Assembly (NCBI GenBank): GCA_963773585.1
Contig: CAVZBR010000001.1
Coordinates: 496,001 to 560,000 of the forward strand
Direction of reading: 5' to 3'
Source of the DNA: CAVXJN01 sp963773585
GTDB taxonomy: Bacteria > Pseudomonadota > Gammaproteobacteria > JASBUN01
Length of the DNA: 64,000 nt
The notes below the pieces were generated by a model. It was not told where the DNA came from. It saw only the letters and a list, made by a program, of their open reading frames with translations, and did not search any database. Shown here one piece after another: positions 43,940 to 52,552 of this stretch (its first letter is position 1; every line of letters starts with the position of its first letter). The position numbers and the translations under genes were made by a program.

Positions 43940-43969
43940 TCAACTGACGTACAAGCAACCGGAGGATGT

Positions 43970-44665
43970 ATGCCGGAGACGATTCTGATCACTGGCGCCA
44001 ATCGTGGCCTCGGTTTGGAAATGACGCGCCAATACGCGTACTTAGGGTGGGAGGTTGTCGCCTGCTGCCGAGATCCGGAAGGTGCCGTCGAACTGGCTCA
44101 GCTGGCGGATAGCAGCGACTTGGTTCAAGTCCGCGAGCTCGACGTCACGCGGATGGATCACATCGAGCGTCTGAGTGCTGCGCTGGTTGGGAAGCCATTG
44201 GAGATTCTGCTCAACAATGCCGGCAGTTATGGCCAATCCAATGCCAGTTTCGGCAACACCGATCCGCAACGTTGGCTCGACGCGTTCGCCGTCAATACGA
44301 TCGGGCCGATGAAAATGGCCGAAGCGCTGTTGGACAATGTGCTCGCCGGCCAGCGCAAAGTGATCGCGTCCATGAGCAGCAAGATGGGCAGTATCGAAGA
44401 CAACGGCTCTGGCGGCAGTTACGTCTACCGTTCGGCCAAAGCGGCGCTCAATATGACCATGCGCAGCGCCGCCATCGATCTGCGCTCGCGGGGCGCAATC
44501 GTCGTGTTGTTGCACCCGGGTTGGGTGTTGACCGATATGGGCGGCCCGAATGCGGAAATCACCGTTGAAGAATCGGTGCGCCACATTCGCCGTATTCTTG
44601 ACGGTCTGACGCTGGCCGATACCGGCGGTTTCTTCGATATCGACGGTAGTTGCATTCCGTGGTAG
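43970..44665 (+). CDS. Short-chain dehydrogenase/reductase
   Basis: 231 residues, classic SDR: cofactor loop TGANRGLGLEM, NNAG in EILLNNAGSYGQ, active-site Tyr/Lys in YVYRSAKAAL. An NAD(P)-dependent carbonyl reductase or dehydrogenase; the substrate is unknown. ATG 43970 follows GGAGG. A related Csga-like function is suggested by the short length and lack of C-terminal additions, but this is not more than a guess. Confidence 0.9.
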   Translation: MPETILITGANRGLGLEMTRQYAYLGWEVVACCRDPEGAVELAQLADSSDLVQVRELDVTRMDHIERLSAALVGKPLEILLNNAGSYGQSNASFGNTDPQRWLDAFAVNTIGPMKMAEALLDNVLAGQRKVIASMSSKMGSIEDNGSGGSYVYRSAKAALNMTMRSAAIDLRSRGAIVVLLHPGWVLTDMGGPNAEITVEESVRHIRRILDGLTLADTGGFFDIDGSCIPW

Positions 44666-44785
44666 CGGGCCAGGTTGTCGCTCAAGCAGCTGAGTTGTTA
44701 CAGTGCCGGGGGAGATGACACGAACTAAGCGGATTTGAAGAACAGGTCCATTCCTCCCCGCAGTGGTCCCGCCGAAGGAAGGTCA

Positions 44786-46807
44786 ATGGCTAACAAAACC
44801 AACACCACGCTCATGGGCCTGCGGATCAACCCCACGGTCTTTTTTGTTTCTGCTGCATTGATTCTGCTGGTGGTTGCCTACGGCGCGTTGTTTACCGAAA
44901 ACGCAGCCAAAGTATTCGCATTGGTGCAAGGATTTATCGTCGCTCGACTCGGTTGGTTGTACATCGCTTCGGTGGCGTTTTATCTGGTGTTCGTGATCTG
45001 GCTGTTTTTCAGCCGTTACGGTCGAGTCAAACTCGGTCCGGACGATTCAGAGCCCGACTACAGTTACGCTTCCTGGTTCGCGATGTTGTTTTCGGCCGGC
45101 ATGGGTATCGGGCTAATGTTCTACAGCGTGGCGGAGCCGATCCTGCATTACGCTTCTCCGCCGGTAGGTCCTGGAGGCACGGTTGCCGCAGCCCGCGAAG
45201 CCATGAAGCTCACGTTTTTCCACTGGGGGTTCCACGCCTGGGCGATTTATATTGTCGTCGGCTTGTCCCTGGCTTACTTTTCCTTCCGCCATGAACTGCC
45301 GCTCACCATACGGTCCGCTTTTTACCCCATACTCGGCGAACGCATTTACGGCCCGATCGGCAATCTGGTCGATATCTTTGCCGTTCTCGGGACGATGTTC
45401 GGGGTCGCCACGTCGTTGGGACTTGGCGTGATGCAAATCAACGCCGGCTTGAATCACGTCGCCGGGGTCCCGGTCGCGCTCTGGGTTCAGCTGGTCCTGA
45501 TCGTGGTCATTACATTAATGGCGACTACTTCCGTGGTGCTCGGTCTGGATACCGGTATCCGGCGGCTCAGCGAGCTCAATCTCGGCTTGGCCATTTTGCT
45601 GTTCCTGTTCGTATTGGTGCTGGGCCCGACCGTTTTTCTGCTGGACTCGTTTGTGCAGAACGTGGGTTCCTACCTCGGCAGTCTGGTAAGTCGCACGTTT
45701 CAGATGTACGCCTTTCAGGAGTCCGATTGGCAGGCCAAGTGGACCTTATTCTACTGGGGTTGGTGGATCGCCTGGTCGCCCTTCGTGGGCATGTTCATCG
45801 CCCGTATCTCGCGCGGCCGCACGATCCGCGAATTCATCGCCGGGGTTTTGTTGGTCCCAGCGGGTGTGAGCTTTGCTTGGCTGAGCGTTTTCGGCGACAC
45901 GGCGTTGTACTTCGAAATGTTCAAAGGCGATGCGACCATCGCCACCGCGGTGCAGAACAATCTGCCCGTGGCGCTGTTCGTGATGCTGGAGCACCTGCCC
46001 TGGGCGGCCATTACGTCCGTGATTGCGACCCTCCTGGTGGTGACGTTTTTCGTGACGTCCTCGGATTCCGGTTCCCTGGTGATCGACATTCTGACCGCCG
46101 GCGGCGACCCGGATCCCCCCGTACCCCAGCGGATCTTCTGGGCGTTGACGGAAGGCGCGGTAGCCGCCGTGCTGCTGGTCGCGGGAGGATTGACGGCGCT
46201 GCAGACCGCGGCCATCACGACCGGTCTGCCGTTCGCGTTGGTACTGTTGTTCATCTGCTATAACTTGGTGAAAGGGTTGCGTCAGGAACGGATTGTCAGG
46301 GTGCCGCGGCTGGACTGGCAGCCTGAGGCGCACCCTGACAAGGTTCCCAGTCACGGCTGGCGCGGCACATTGGAGGATCTTTTGCATGAGCACCGAAAAC
46401 GTGCCCGCATTGCCCAGCGCAGCCGCGCGGACGTTTGCGACTTTTTGCAGAATACGGTTGCTCCGGCGCTCACGGCTGTTTCCGAAGAACTGCAAAAGCA
46501 CGACCGGGTCGTGCAAGCGGAGTTGGAGCCGGACGCAGTCTCGCTCACCGTGTTCCACAAGGGGGTCGAAGAGTTCTACTACTCAGTGCGGGCGCGGACC
46601 TACAAACGGCCCGTGTTCGCCTTCCCGGAGTGGACGCCGAAGGCGTCCGACGATCCCGCCTATCATCACGCGGAGGTTTATCTGCGCAGCGGATCGTTGC
46701 GCTACGACGTGATGGGCTACGACCGGGACGAAATCATCGAACATTTCATGCAAGAGTACAGCGACCGTCTGCGCTGGTGGGAGCCGAGCCAGGAACGCGG
46801 GGCGTAA
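44786..46807 (+). CDS. BCCT family betaine/choline/carnitine transporter
   Basis: 673 residues: about 12 TM helices, BCCT signature region WWIAWSPFVGMFIARISRGRT, and a long cytosolic C-terminal tail (about residues 490-673), as in BetT-type carriers where the tail senses osmotic stress. Imports trimethylammonium compatible solutes. ATG 44786 follows GAAGGAAGG. No choline-oxidation (betA/betB) genes adjoin it, which favours glycine betaine or an unassigned substrate. Confidence 0.92.
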   Translation: MANKTNTTLMGLRINPTVFFVSAALILLVVAYGALFTENAAKVFALVQGFIVARLGWLYIASVAFYLVFVIWLFFSRYGRVKLGPDDSEPDYSYASWFAMLFSAGMGIGLMFYSVAEPILHYASPPVGPGGTVAAAREAMKLTFFHWGFHAWAIYIVVGLSLAYFSFRHELPLTIRSAFYPILGERIYGPIGNLVDIFAVLGTMFGVATSLGLGVMQINAGLNHVAGVPVALWVQLVLIVVITLMATTSVVLGLDTGIRRLSELNLGLAILLFLFVLVLGPTVFLLDSFVQNVGSYLGSLVSRTFQMYAFQESDWQAKWTLFYWGWWIAWSPFVGMFIARISRGRTIREFIAGVLLVPAGVSFAWLSVFGDTALYFEMFKGDATIATAVQNNLPVALFVMLEHLPWAAITSVIATLLVVTFFVTSSDSGSLVIDILTAGGDPDPPVPQRIFWALTEGAVAAVLLVAGGLTALQTAAITTGLPFALVLLFICYNLVKGLRQERIVRVPRLDWQPEAHPDKVPSHGWRGTLEDLLHEHRKRARIAQRSRADVCDFLQNTVAPALTAVSEELQKHDRVVQAELEPDAVSLTVFHKGVEEFYYSVRARTYKRPVFAFPEWTPKASDDPAYHHAEVYLRSGSLRYDVMGYDRDEIIEHFMQEYSDRLRWWEPSQERGA

Positions 46808-46830
46808 AACGGCAAGTGGAGAATCGTATT

Positions 46831-47145
46831 ATGATCGATCGTGACAAGGATTCGTTCCTCGGCGGCGGGGATGCGCATGGCAATAACGTCACCACGCTTA
46901 TGGCGGACGGCGAATTGCGCACCACATCGCTGATGCAGCCGGGCCTGCACCGATTGAACGCAGACGGACCCGAAACCGTTGAGATCATCCGCGGACGTTG
47001 CCGGGTGAAGCTGGCTGACACCCAGGAGTGGAATGAATATGGTGCCGGCGACAAGTTCCATGTGCCCGCTGCATCGCAGTACGAAATCGAGGTGAGCGAA
47101 GCGCTTGATTACATATGTCGTACGCCGCATTTGTCGGGCGAGTAA
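46831..47145 (+). CDS. ppnP: Pyrimidine/purine nucleoside phosphorylase PpnP
   Basis: 104 residues, a one-domain cupin-like protein matching PpnP (DUF1255): ETVEIIRGRCRVKLADTQEWNEYGAGDKFHVPAASQYEIEV, then YICRTPHL. PpnP enzymes catalyse phosphorolysis of nucleosides to base and ribose-1-phosphate. The start ATG 46831 has a GTGGAG site. It follows the BCCT gene by 23 bp, maybe in the same transcript. Confidence 0.85.
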   Translation: MIDRDKDSFLGGGDAHGNNVTTLMADGELRTTSLMQPGLHRLNADGPETVEIIRGRCRVKLADTQEWNEYGAGDKFHVPAASQYEIEVSEALDYICRTPHLSGE

Positions 47146-47169
47146 GCGTCTCGGCTACGGGTGCGCGGC

Positions 47170-47847
47170 TCAAGTTGCACCCAGCGGTGACATCAGATCC
47201 ATGCGGTCGTTACGAGGGTTGTTGACGTTGCGCGAAACGGCGTATGCGATCATATGGGTGCCGTGGTGCGGCTGCAGCAGAGCGAGTGCCGCATTCGGTT
47301 CGTTCAACTGCGTATCGAGCCAGGCGTCGTAGTGTTGCTCGGGAAGAATCACCGGCATTCGACCATGAATCGCACTGACGATTTGATTGGCATCGGTGGT
47401 AATGATGGCGCACGAGTCAATGCGCTCGCCAGTGGCGCGGTCCTGCCAATGTTCCCACAGCCCTGCGAAAGCAAAGATCGCGCGCCCCTCGAAGCCGATC
47501 CAGTACGGCTGTTTTTGAGATTCTTCCTGTCGCCACTCGTAAAAACCGTCGGCAGGAATCAGGCATCGGCGTTGACGCAATGCGCTGCGAAACGCGGGTT
47601 TTTCGGCCACCGTGTCCGCACGGGCGTTGATCAGGCGGTTGCCTATCCTGGCATCCTTGGCCCAACTCGGCACCAGTCCCCAACGTACCATGTCCATTCG
47701 GCGACCGATCCCCGGCATGGTGCGCACGACCGGCACTTGGTTGGTCGGGGCGATATTGAAGCGCGGCGTCAGCTCGGGAACCGTGTCGAGTCCGAAATAA
47801 GCCGCCAGTTCGTTGGCATCCGCCGTCAAAGTGTATCGACCGCACAT
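47170..47847 (-). CDS. SOS response-associated peptidase (SRAP, YedK/HMCES type)
   Basis: 225 residues. Cys2 is the catalytic residue that forms a thiazolidine crosslink with abasic sites in single-stranded DNA; the conserved NARADTV, GFYEW and HGRMPVILP are intact. Protects abasic sites in DNA. ATG 47847 starts MCGRYTLT, the family's fixed N-terminus, so this start is certain. Confidence 0.95.
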   Translation of the reverse strand: MCGRYTLTADANELAAYFGLDTVPELTPRFNIAPTNQVPVVRTMPGIGRRMDMVRWGLVPSWAKDARIGNRLINARADTVAEKPAFRSALRQRRCLIPADGFYEWRQEESQKQPYWIGFEGRAIFAFAGLWEHWQDRATGERIDSCAIITTDANQIVSAIHGRMPVILPEQHYDAWLDTQLNEPNAALALLQPHHGTHMIAYAVSRNVNNPRNDRMDLMSPLGAT

Positions 47848-47951
47848 GACGCCATTATAGGGACAAAGAAGGGACTTGCGTACGAGCCGCGCTGATGCTG
47901 GTTCGTTTCGCCGGAGCAGGCGCCGACGTCCTGTTAGTTAAGGAGGGTGAC

Positions 47952-48407
47952 ATGAGCGTGGGTGAATACTGTAACCGCGACGTGATCGTGATGGGCGCGG
48001 ATGAGTCGGTTCTCGATGCGGCCCGACTGATGCGCGAACACCACGTGGGCGATGTGCTGATCGTCGAGGAACGCGAGGGTGAGCGCATGCCGCTCGGCAT
48101 CCTGACCGATCGTGACTTGGCGATCGAAGTGGTAGCCGCGGGCGGCGACGCCGAGCGGCTGCGGGTAGCCGACGTCATGAGCGGGGATTTGCTGACCGCC
48201 AAGGAAGAAGACGACACCATGGCGACGCTGCAGCGCATGCGCAACGGCGGCGTGCGGCGCATGCCGGTCGTGAATCGAACCGGCGGGCTGATCGGAATCA
48301 TCACTGTGGACGATTTCATCAATGTGTTCGCCGAGCAAATGGAAGACCTGGTGCGCCTAGTGAGCCGAGAACAGCTCCGCGAGCGCAAGGTCCGCGACCG
48401 ACCGTGA
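47952..48407 (+). CDS. CBS-domain protein
   Basis: 151 residues, a pair of CBS domains: VMGADESVLDAARLMREHHVGDVLIVEE / LGILTDRDLAIEVV and VMSGDLLTAKEEDDTMATLQRMRNGGVRRMPVVNRTGGLIGIITVDDF. Such proteins bind adenosyl ligands to regulate partners. The strong AGGAGG site gives ATG 47952. Alone in its neighbourhood; the partner is unknown. Confidence 0.9.
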   Translation: MSVGEYCNRDVIVMGADESVLDAARLMREHHVGDVLIVEEREGERMPLGILTDRDLAIEVVAAGGDAERLRVADVMSGDLLTAKEEDDTMATLQRMRNGGVRRMPVVNRTGGLIGIITVDDFINVFAEQMEDLVRLVSREQLRERKVRDRP

Positions 48408-48425
48408 TCAGCGCATCCCGAACTT

Positions 48426-48653
48426 TCAATATTCGGGCGGCATTGGCGGCACTTCGGGCGGCTGCCCCGGCGGCATTTCCGGCGGCGGGTCGGCGGGAGA
48501 TTCGTCCGGCTGATCCGGTGGTACGTCGGGCGGCACCGGGCTTGGGGGTTGCTCGGGGGGCTGATCCGGCGGCACCTCAGGCGGTGGCGATGGTGTCTCG
48601 GGATCCCCAGCACGGACGGGGATTTGCATTGCGTTCAAGTTGCCGTAGGCCAT
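48426..48653 (-). CDS. Proline-rich small protein
   Basis: 75 residues from ATG 48653, most of it PP-containing (PPPEVPPDQPPEQPPSPVPPDVPP...), acidic and almost certainly disordered. The polyproline runs would require EF-P for translation. No family or function recognised; the coding status rests on a consistent frame with balanced codon use. Confidence 0.5.
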   Translation of the reverse strand: MAYGNLNAMQIPVRAGDPETPSPPPEVPPDQPPEQPPSPVPPDVPPDQPDESPADPPPEMPPGQPPEVPPMPPEY

Positions 48654-48917
48654 TATTGCCTTCCGTTGTGGTGTCCCGGCCGCTACCGGGCTCATTACGC
48701 AGCTTAGAAGCCGTGGCACGTTTGTGCCAGGCTGCCACGCGCCGATCTGGCACTATGCTGAAAATATGATGCCGGGGCCGGGAAAGTCCGACGCACGTTC
48801 AATGACGGTCCGCTGCCAGCGTCGAAGCGCGTCGCTGGCATTGATCGCAGACCGCACGTTAAAGAGTGAACCTGAGGCCGCTGTCTGCGCACACGGCCAA
48901 GCCATCTTGAGGAGAAC

Positions 48918-49472
48918 ATGATGCAATTACCACTGCAGATCACGTTTCGAAACATGAATCCGTCCGAGGCTGTCGAGACCAAGATTCGAGAACGTGCGGA
49001 CAAGCTGGATCGGTTTGCGGATCACGTCATGAGCTGCAGGGTAATCGTGGAAGCGCCCCATAAACATCACCACAAGGGCGCCCTATACCAGGTGTTGATC
49101 GATATCACCGTGCCCGGAAAGGAATTGGTCGTGAGTCGCGCGCCCCACGACAATCACGCCCACGAAGATGTGTATGTCGCCGTGCGCGATGCATTCGACG
49201 CCGCGCGGCGACAACTCGAGGATTACACCCGTGTGATCCGGGGAAAGACGAAACTCCACGAACCGCCGCCGCAAGGGCGGATCCGCAATATGATGTTCGA
49301 TCAGAACTTCGGCGTGATAGAGACCATCGACGGCCGGGAGGTATACTTCCACCGCAACAGCCTGTTGAACGGCGATTTCGAAAAACTTGATATCGGCACA
49401 CAGGTTCGGTTCAGCGAAGAACTTGGCGAAAAAGGTCCCCAGGCGAGCAGCGTCCACGTGGTCAGTAAATAG
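48918..49472 (+). CDS. HPF/RaiA ribosome-hibernation factor fused to a cold-shock domain
   Basis: 184 residues: an S30AE domain (residues 1-110; LQITFRNMNPSEAVETKIRERADKL) that binds the ribosome decoding centre, then a CSD-like tail (FGVIETIDGREVYFHRNSLLNGDFEKL) with an RNP2-like VYFHRN. Would silence ribosomes in stress or stationary phase and may also bind RNA. GAGGA upstream of ATG 48918. The adjoining proline-rich gene is divergent. Confidence 0.88.
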   Translation: MMQLPLQITFRNMNPSEAVETKIRERADKLDRFADHVMSCRVIVEAPHKHHHKGALYQVLIDITVPGKELVVSRAPHDNHAHEDVYVAVRDAFDAARRQLEDYTRVIRGKTKLHEPPPQGRIRNMMFDQNFGVIETIDGREVYFHRNSLLNGDFEKLDIGTQVRFSEELGEKGPQASSVHVVSK

Positions 49473-49513
49473 AACGAGCGCCTGGGACGGCGACGAACAA
49501 TGCGGATTCCAAT

Positions 49514-50416
49514 ATGAAGGCGATCTGGCTGATTTTGTTCACGTCGATCATGGCAGCGCCGGCGTATGCGGACCGGCACGAGTTGCTGCAGCAATTTCAG
49601 CACGTGCGACAGAACACGGTCCGGAACCCGTTTGACGAGCCGCTTTACATTCGTTCACACGATTCCGATCAACGCCTGGGCGCGGACATCTATGCGGTAT
49701 TGCCGCAACCGTTTCACGAGGTGCGCGATGCGTTGGGCCATCCGGATCAGTGGTGTCGATTCCTGGCGCTGAACCAGAATGTCAAAGCTTGCACGTGGCG
49801 CCACGGGCAAGCGGGTGCGCAATTGTCATTGTTCGTCGGCCGTAAATTCTATCAGCCTCCCCAGGACGCTTATCACGTCGACGGGAAGTTCAGGATCGCC
49901 AGTAACCGGCGAAATTATCTGCGCGTTACCGTCCAAGCAGCGGACGGACCTCTGGGCACGCAGGACTACCGTATTTCAGTGCAGGCGGCGCCGGTGGAAC
50001 AGGGTACGCTGGTGGAATTGAGCTGGGGCTACGAGGACAGTTGGCGCAGCCGCATGGCGACATCGGCGTATCTGGCTACGCTCGGCAAGGACAAGATCGG
50101 TTTTTCGATCGTCGGCAAAGCCGACTCGGGCAAGCCCGAGTTTGTTCAAGGTGTGCGCGGCATGATCGAACGCAACGCCATGCGGTACTACCTCGCGCTT
50201 AGAGCCTATTTGCAGACGGATGACCTCCCGGCTCAGCGCCAGCCCGAGGCCAGCATGGGCACCTGGTATCGCATGGTTGAACGCTACGGGCGTCAGTTGC
50301 ACGAACTCAGTCGCGATGATTACTTCGCCAACAAGCGCCGGGAGCTTCGCAACCAACGCGATATGCAGCAAAAGATCGGCGCAAATGCACAAGCCAGCGC
50401 AGGGTTCTCGAAATGA
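49514..50416 (+). CDS. Exported protein of unknown function
   Basis: 300 residues with a signal peptide (MKAIWLILFTSIMAAPAYA); the mature part has mixed helices and strands (GADIYAVLPQPFHEVRDALGHPDQWCRFLALNQNVKAC, LVELSWGYEDSWRS). I do not recognise a family; the pattern could suggest a START- or SRPBCC-like fold. Not linked to clear neighbours. Confidence 0.72.
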   Translation: MKAIWLILFTSIMAAPAYADRHELLQQFQHVRQNTVRNPFDEPLYIRSHDSDQRLGADIYAVLPQPFHEVRDALGHPDQWCRFLALNQNVKACTWRHGQAGAQLSLFVGRKFYQPPQDAYHVDGKFRIASNRRNYLRVTVQAADGPLGTQDYRISVQAAPVEQGTLVELSWGYEDSWRSRMATSAYLATLGKDKIGFSIVGKADSGKPEFVQGVRGMIERNAMRYYLALRAYLQTDDLPAQRQPEASMGTWYRMVERYGRQLHELSRDDYFANKRRELRNQRDMQQKIGANAQASAGFSK

Positions 50417-50479
50417 AACGAGGCGCTGGGCATCACTGGCACGCTGCGCGGAACAAAGTTTGTGCGCCCATCTTCGACA

Positions 50480-50875
50480 CTATTTGACATGTGCGACGTA
50501 ACGACGCTCACCGAGCGTTTGCAGCTGTAGGCGAGCACCTGACGCGGACAGCGCAGTTTCATTTCCTTTGATCTTCAGCGAGCAACCGACGCGCCCAAGC
50601 ACGTCCAGTGGCAGCGGCACTCGATCACGGTAAGTGTAAGTGTTGGCCTGGATGTCACCGCCCGCGAGCACGCACGGAGCTTCCGGCAATTCATGTTCGA
50701 TTTCCGCAGCCTCGATTACCAGTACCCCGGCTTGGCGCCATTGGGTCTGTTCGGCTGAACCGGAAATAGAAACAAAGCTGAAGAACTCGCTTAAATGAAT
50801 GCGTAATGTGTTCCCTTCCAGTTCGATCAGCTCCACTTGTGCCTCGGGCAGGGATAATTCAGTTCGAGTAGCCAT
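50480..50875 (-). CDS. Hypothetical protein
   Basis: 131 residues, soluble, beta-rich (LIELEGNTLRIHLSEFFSFVSISG), with no recognised motif. The start is ATG 50875. It follows the lipoprotein gene on the same strand with 6 bp between, hence probably one operon. Function unknown. Confidence 0.65.
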   Translation of the reverse strand: MATRTELSLPEAQVELIELEGNTLRIHLSEFFSFVSISGSAEQTQWRQAGVLVIEAAEIEHELPEAPCVLAGGDIQANTYTYRDRVPLPLDVLGRVGCSLKIKGNETALSASGARLQLQTLGERRYVAHVK

Positions 50876-50881
50876 GTCGTT

Positions 50882-51475
50882 TTACTCCGCAGGGCTTTGG
50901 GATCGCGCCTGATGATGAAGCGAAGCGCTAATGTCGGATTCGACGGTCACACCGGTGATCCTAGGCGGTACCTGTTTGAATAGCGGCAGTTCGATCCACT
51001 GTTGCACGGTGAAGATGTCGGCCTTTCCCCGTCGCCAGGCATCCAATACCCACGCCGGGTTGGATCCGGGCGCATCGAGAATATGGTCCTGGTCCGTGAC
51101 CTTCGGGTCGAACACGACGACCGCGTGATGTTCATGCCGGGTCTTGTCGTTGATGACGATACCGTTGGCGTGCCAGCCGACGCGTTCGACGGTATCGAGC
51201 ACGCCAGCGTAGACCAATTCCTGCCACTGATAGCATAAGCCGTGCTCCTCTCCCGGGCTCATGTTCACCAGCACATTGCCCGTCCACCCGCTGCGCCAGT
51301 GCACATCAGGGTCTGCGTGCGCCTGCTGCACGGCATGTTCGAAGGCGCGGTGGATCTCGACCAGTTCCGGGTGGCCGTATCGGGCAGGACGCATTGGCGG
51401 TGCGGCGGCGCATCCATAGATCAACGCGACAATGGCAAGGCATAGGATTCGCAGGTATTGGATCGTCGGTTCCAA
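50882..51475 (-). CDS. Putative lipoprotein with papain-like Cys-His-Asp pattern
   Basis: About 197 residues starting at TTG 51475 with LEPTIQYLRILCLAIVALIYGC, a lipobox L-I-Y-G-C. The mature part has GLCYQWQELVY and HHAVVVFDP, an arrangement (Cys, later His and Asp) that could form a papain- or transglutaminase-like site. A GTG at 51586 would add residues that break the signal. Family not recognised. Confidence 0.68.
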   Translation of the reverse strand: MEPTIQYLRILCLAIVALIYGCAAAPPMRPARYGHPELVEIHRAFEHAVQQAHADPDVHWRSGWTGNVLVNMSPGEEHGLCYQWQELVYAGVLDTVERVGWHANGIVINDKTRHEHHAVVVFDPKVTDQDHILDAPGSNPAWVLDAWRRGKADIFTVQQWIELPLFKQVPPRITGVTVESDISASLHHQARSQSPAE

Positions 51476-51593
51476 TTGGCTTCTTCGCAAGTGGGCTGGC
51501 GTGATGGTGTAAATCTTATCACGCCACGTAAAAACGAAGGCGGGCGTTGCATCCAGTTGGGCAAGCACATACTGTAACGGTATCACCCGGGAG

Positions 51594-52067
51594 ATGCGGA
51601 TGCGGTTGCGCCTCGTATTGTTGCTGTCAATCTATTCGATGCTGATGGCATGCTCGGGCCCTTTCACTCGTATTCAAGCGCCGTCCATTTCGATTTCAAG
51701 TCTCAGCCTGCTGGATGCGCAGCTCTTGGAGCAACGCTACAGGTTGCAGCTCCGTATCCAGAACCCAAACCCTTACTCGCTGCCCATCGCGGGGCTGCAG
51801 TATCGCCTGTACCTGAACGGCCTCGAATTCGCCCGTGGCGTCAGCAGCCAAGCGGTCACGGTGCCGGCATACGAGGAGCGTGTGCTGAACGTCGATATGA
51901 TCAGCACTATCGGCACGCTGATCGAACAGCTCAGACAGTGGCCCGATGTCCAGCATGGCGAGCTGCGCTATCGGCTTGCGGGAGAGGCGAAATTGAGTAC
52001 TCGTCTGGTGCCGATTGGTTTCGAATACCACGGCACAATCCCGCTCAATACACGGCTCACGCCATGA
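51594..52067 (+). CDS. LEA type 2 / WHy-domain lipoprotein
   Basis: 157 residues: signal peptide with lipobox LLSIYSMLMAC, then a WHy/LEA2 beta-sandwich (LLEQRYRLQLRIQNPNPYSLPIAGLQYRLYLNG). LEA2 proteins bind membranes or small ligands and are linked to desiccation or ion stress. ATG 51594 starts 118 bp from the divergent lipoprotein gene and is followed by DUF6394 and the channel. Confidence 0.82.
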   Translation: MRMRLRLVLLLSIYSMLMACSGPFTRIQAPSISISSLSLLDAQLLEQRYRLQLRIQNPNPYSLPIAGLQYRLYLNGLEFARGVSSQAVTVPAYEERVLNVDMISTIGTLIEQLRQWPDVQHGELRYRLAGEAKLSTRLVPIGFEYHGTIPLNTRLTP

Positions 52068-52107
52068 CGAGCGCGGTCGCGGCGGCAGGATAGGAGGGGA
52101 GGAGTAC

Positions 52108-52491
52108 ATGAATCTGGAAAAGGTGGTGTTCGCATTTTTCATCGTCCTGGCATTGACGCTGAATTTTGGATTTTTCGTCGGCGATATCGACAATCCCAAT
52201 CACCACGACGTCTATGAGCTGTACGCGGCCTTGCTGGTGAGTCTGATCGCCACAGTCATGAAGTTCGGCGACCGCACCCACGTCGGCGCGGTGTTGCTCG
52301 CCACCAGTCTTGTCGCCGATCTGCAACTGATGGCCGCCGCCGTGCTGTGGGGATTCGTCGTACACGTTTCCGAATCCGGCCTGACGCCTTCCGCCATGGC
52401 CAGTATCGTTGCGCTATCGGGCGGCGCGCTGCTCGCCAATATCACGTCCGTCGCGATTCTGGTGGTCGAGACCGTGATGCTGCGCCGGTGA
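52108..52491 (+). CDS. DUF6394-like membrane protein
   Basis: 127 residues with four TM helices: FFIVLALTLNFGFFVGDID, LYAALLVSLIATVMKFGD, SLVADLQLMAAAVLWGF and ALLANITSVAILVVETV. I believe it belongs to DUF6394, but without a search this is a moderate call. ATG 52108 follows AGGAGG. Set between the LEA2 lipoprotein and the K+ channel gene, suggesting a joint role in ion or turgor homeostasis (inference). Confidence 0.75.
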   Translation: MNLEKVVFAFFIVLALTLNFGFFVGDIDNPNHHDVYELYAALLVSLIATVMKFGDRTHVGAVLLATSLVADLQLMAAAVLWGFVVHVSESGLTPSAMASIVALSGGALLANITSVAILVVETVMLRR

Positions 52492-52552
52492 TGCCGGAGC
52501 CCTGGTCCCGGCTGCCGGGCAGCGATCGCACACGCTGAAGGAGGAACGGCCA

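Noticed and set aside
48690..48770. Sigma-54-like TGGCAC elements and inverted repeat near 48714-48753
   Set aside because: The -12 GC element is out of register with TGGCAC in both places, so no sigma-54 promoter is supported.
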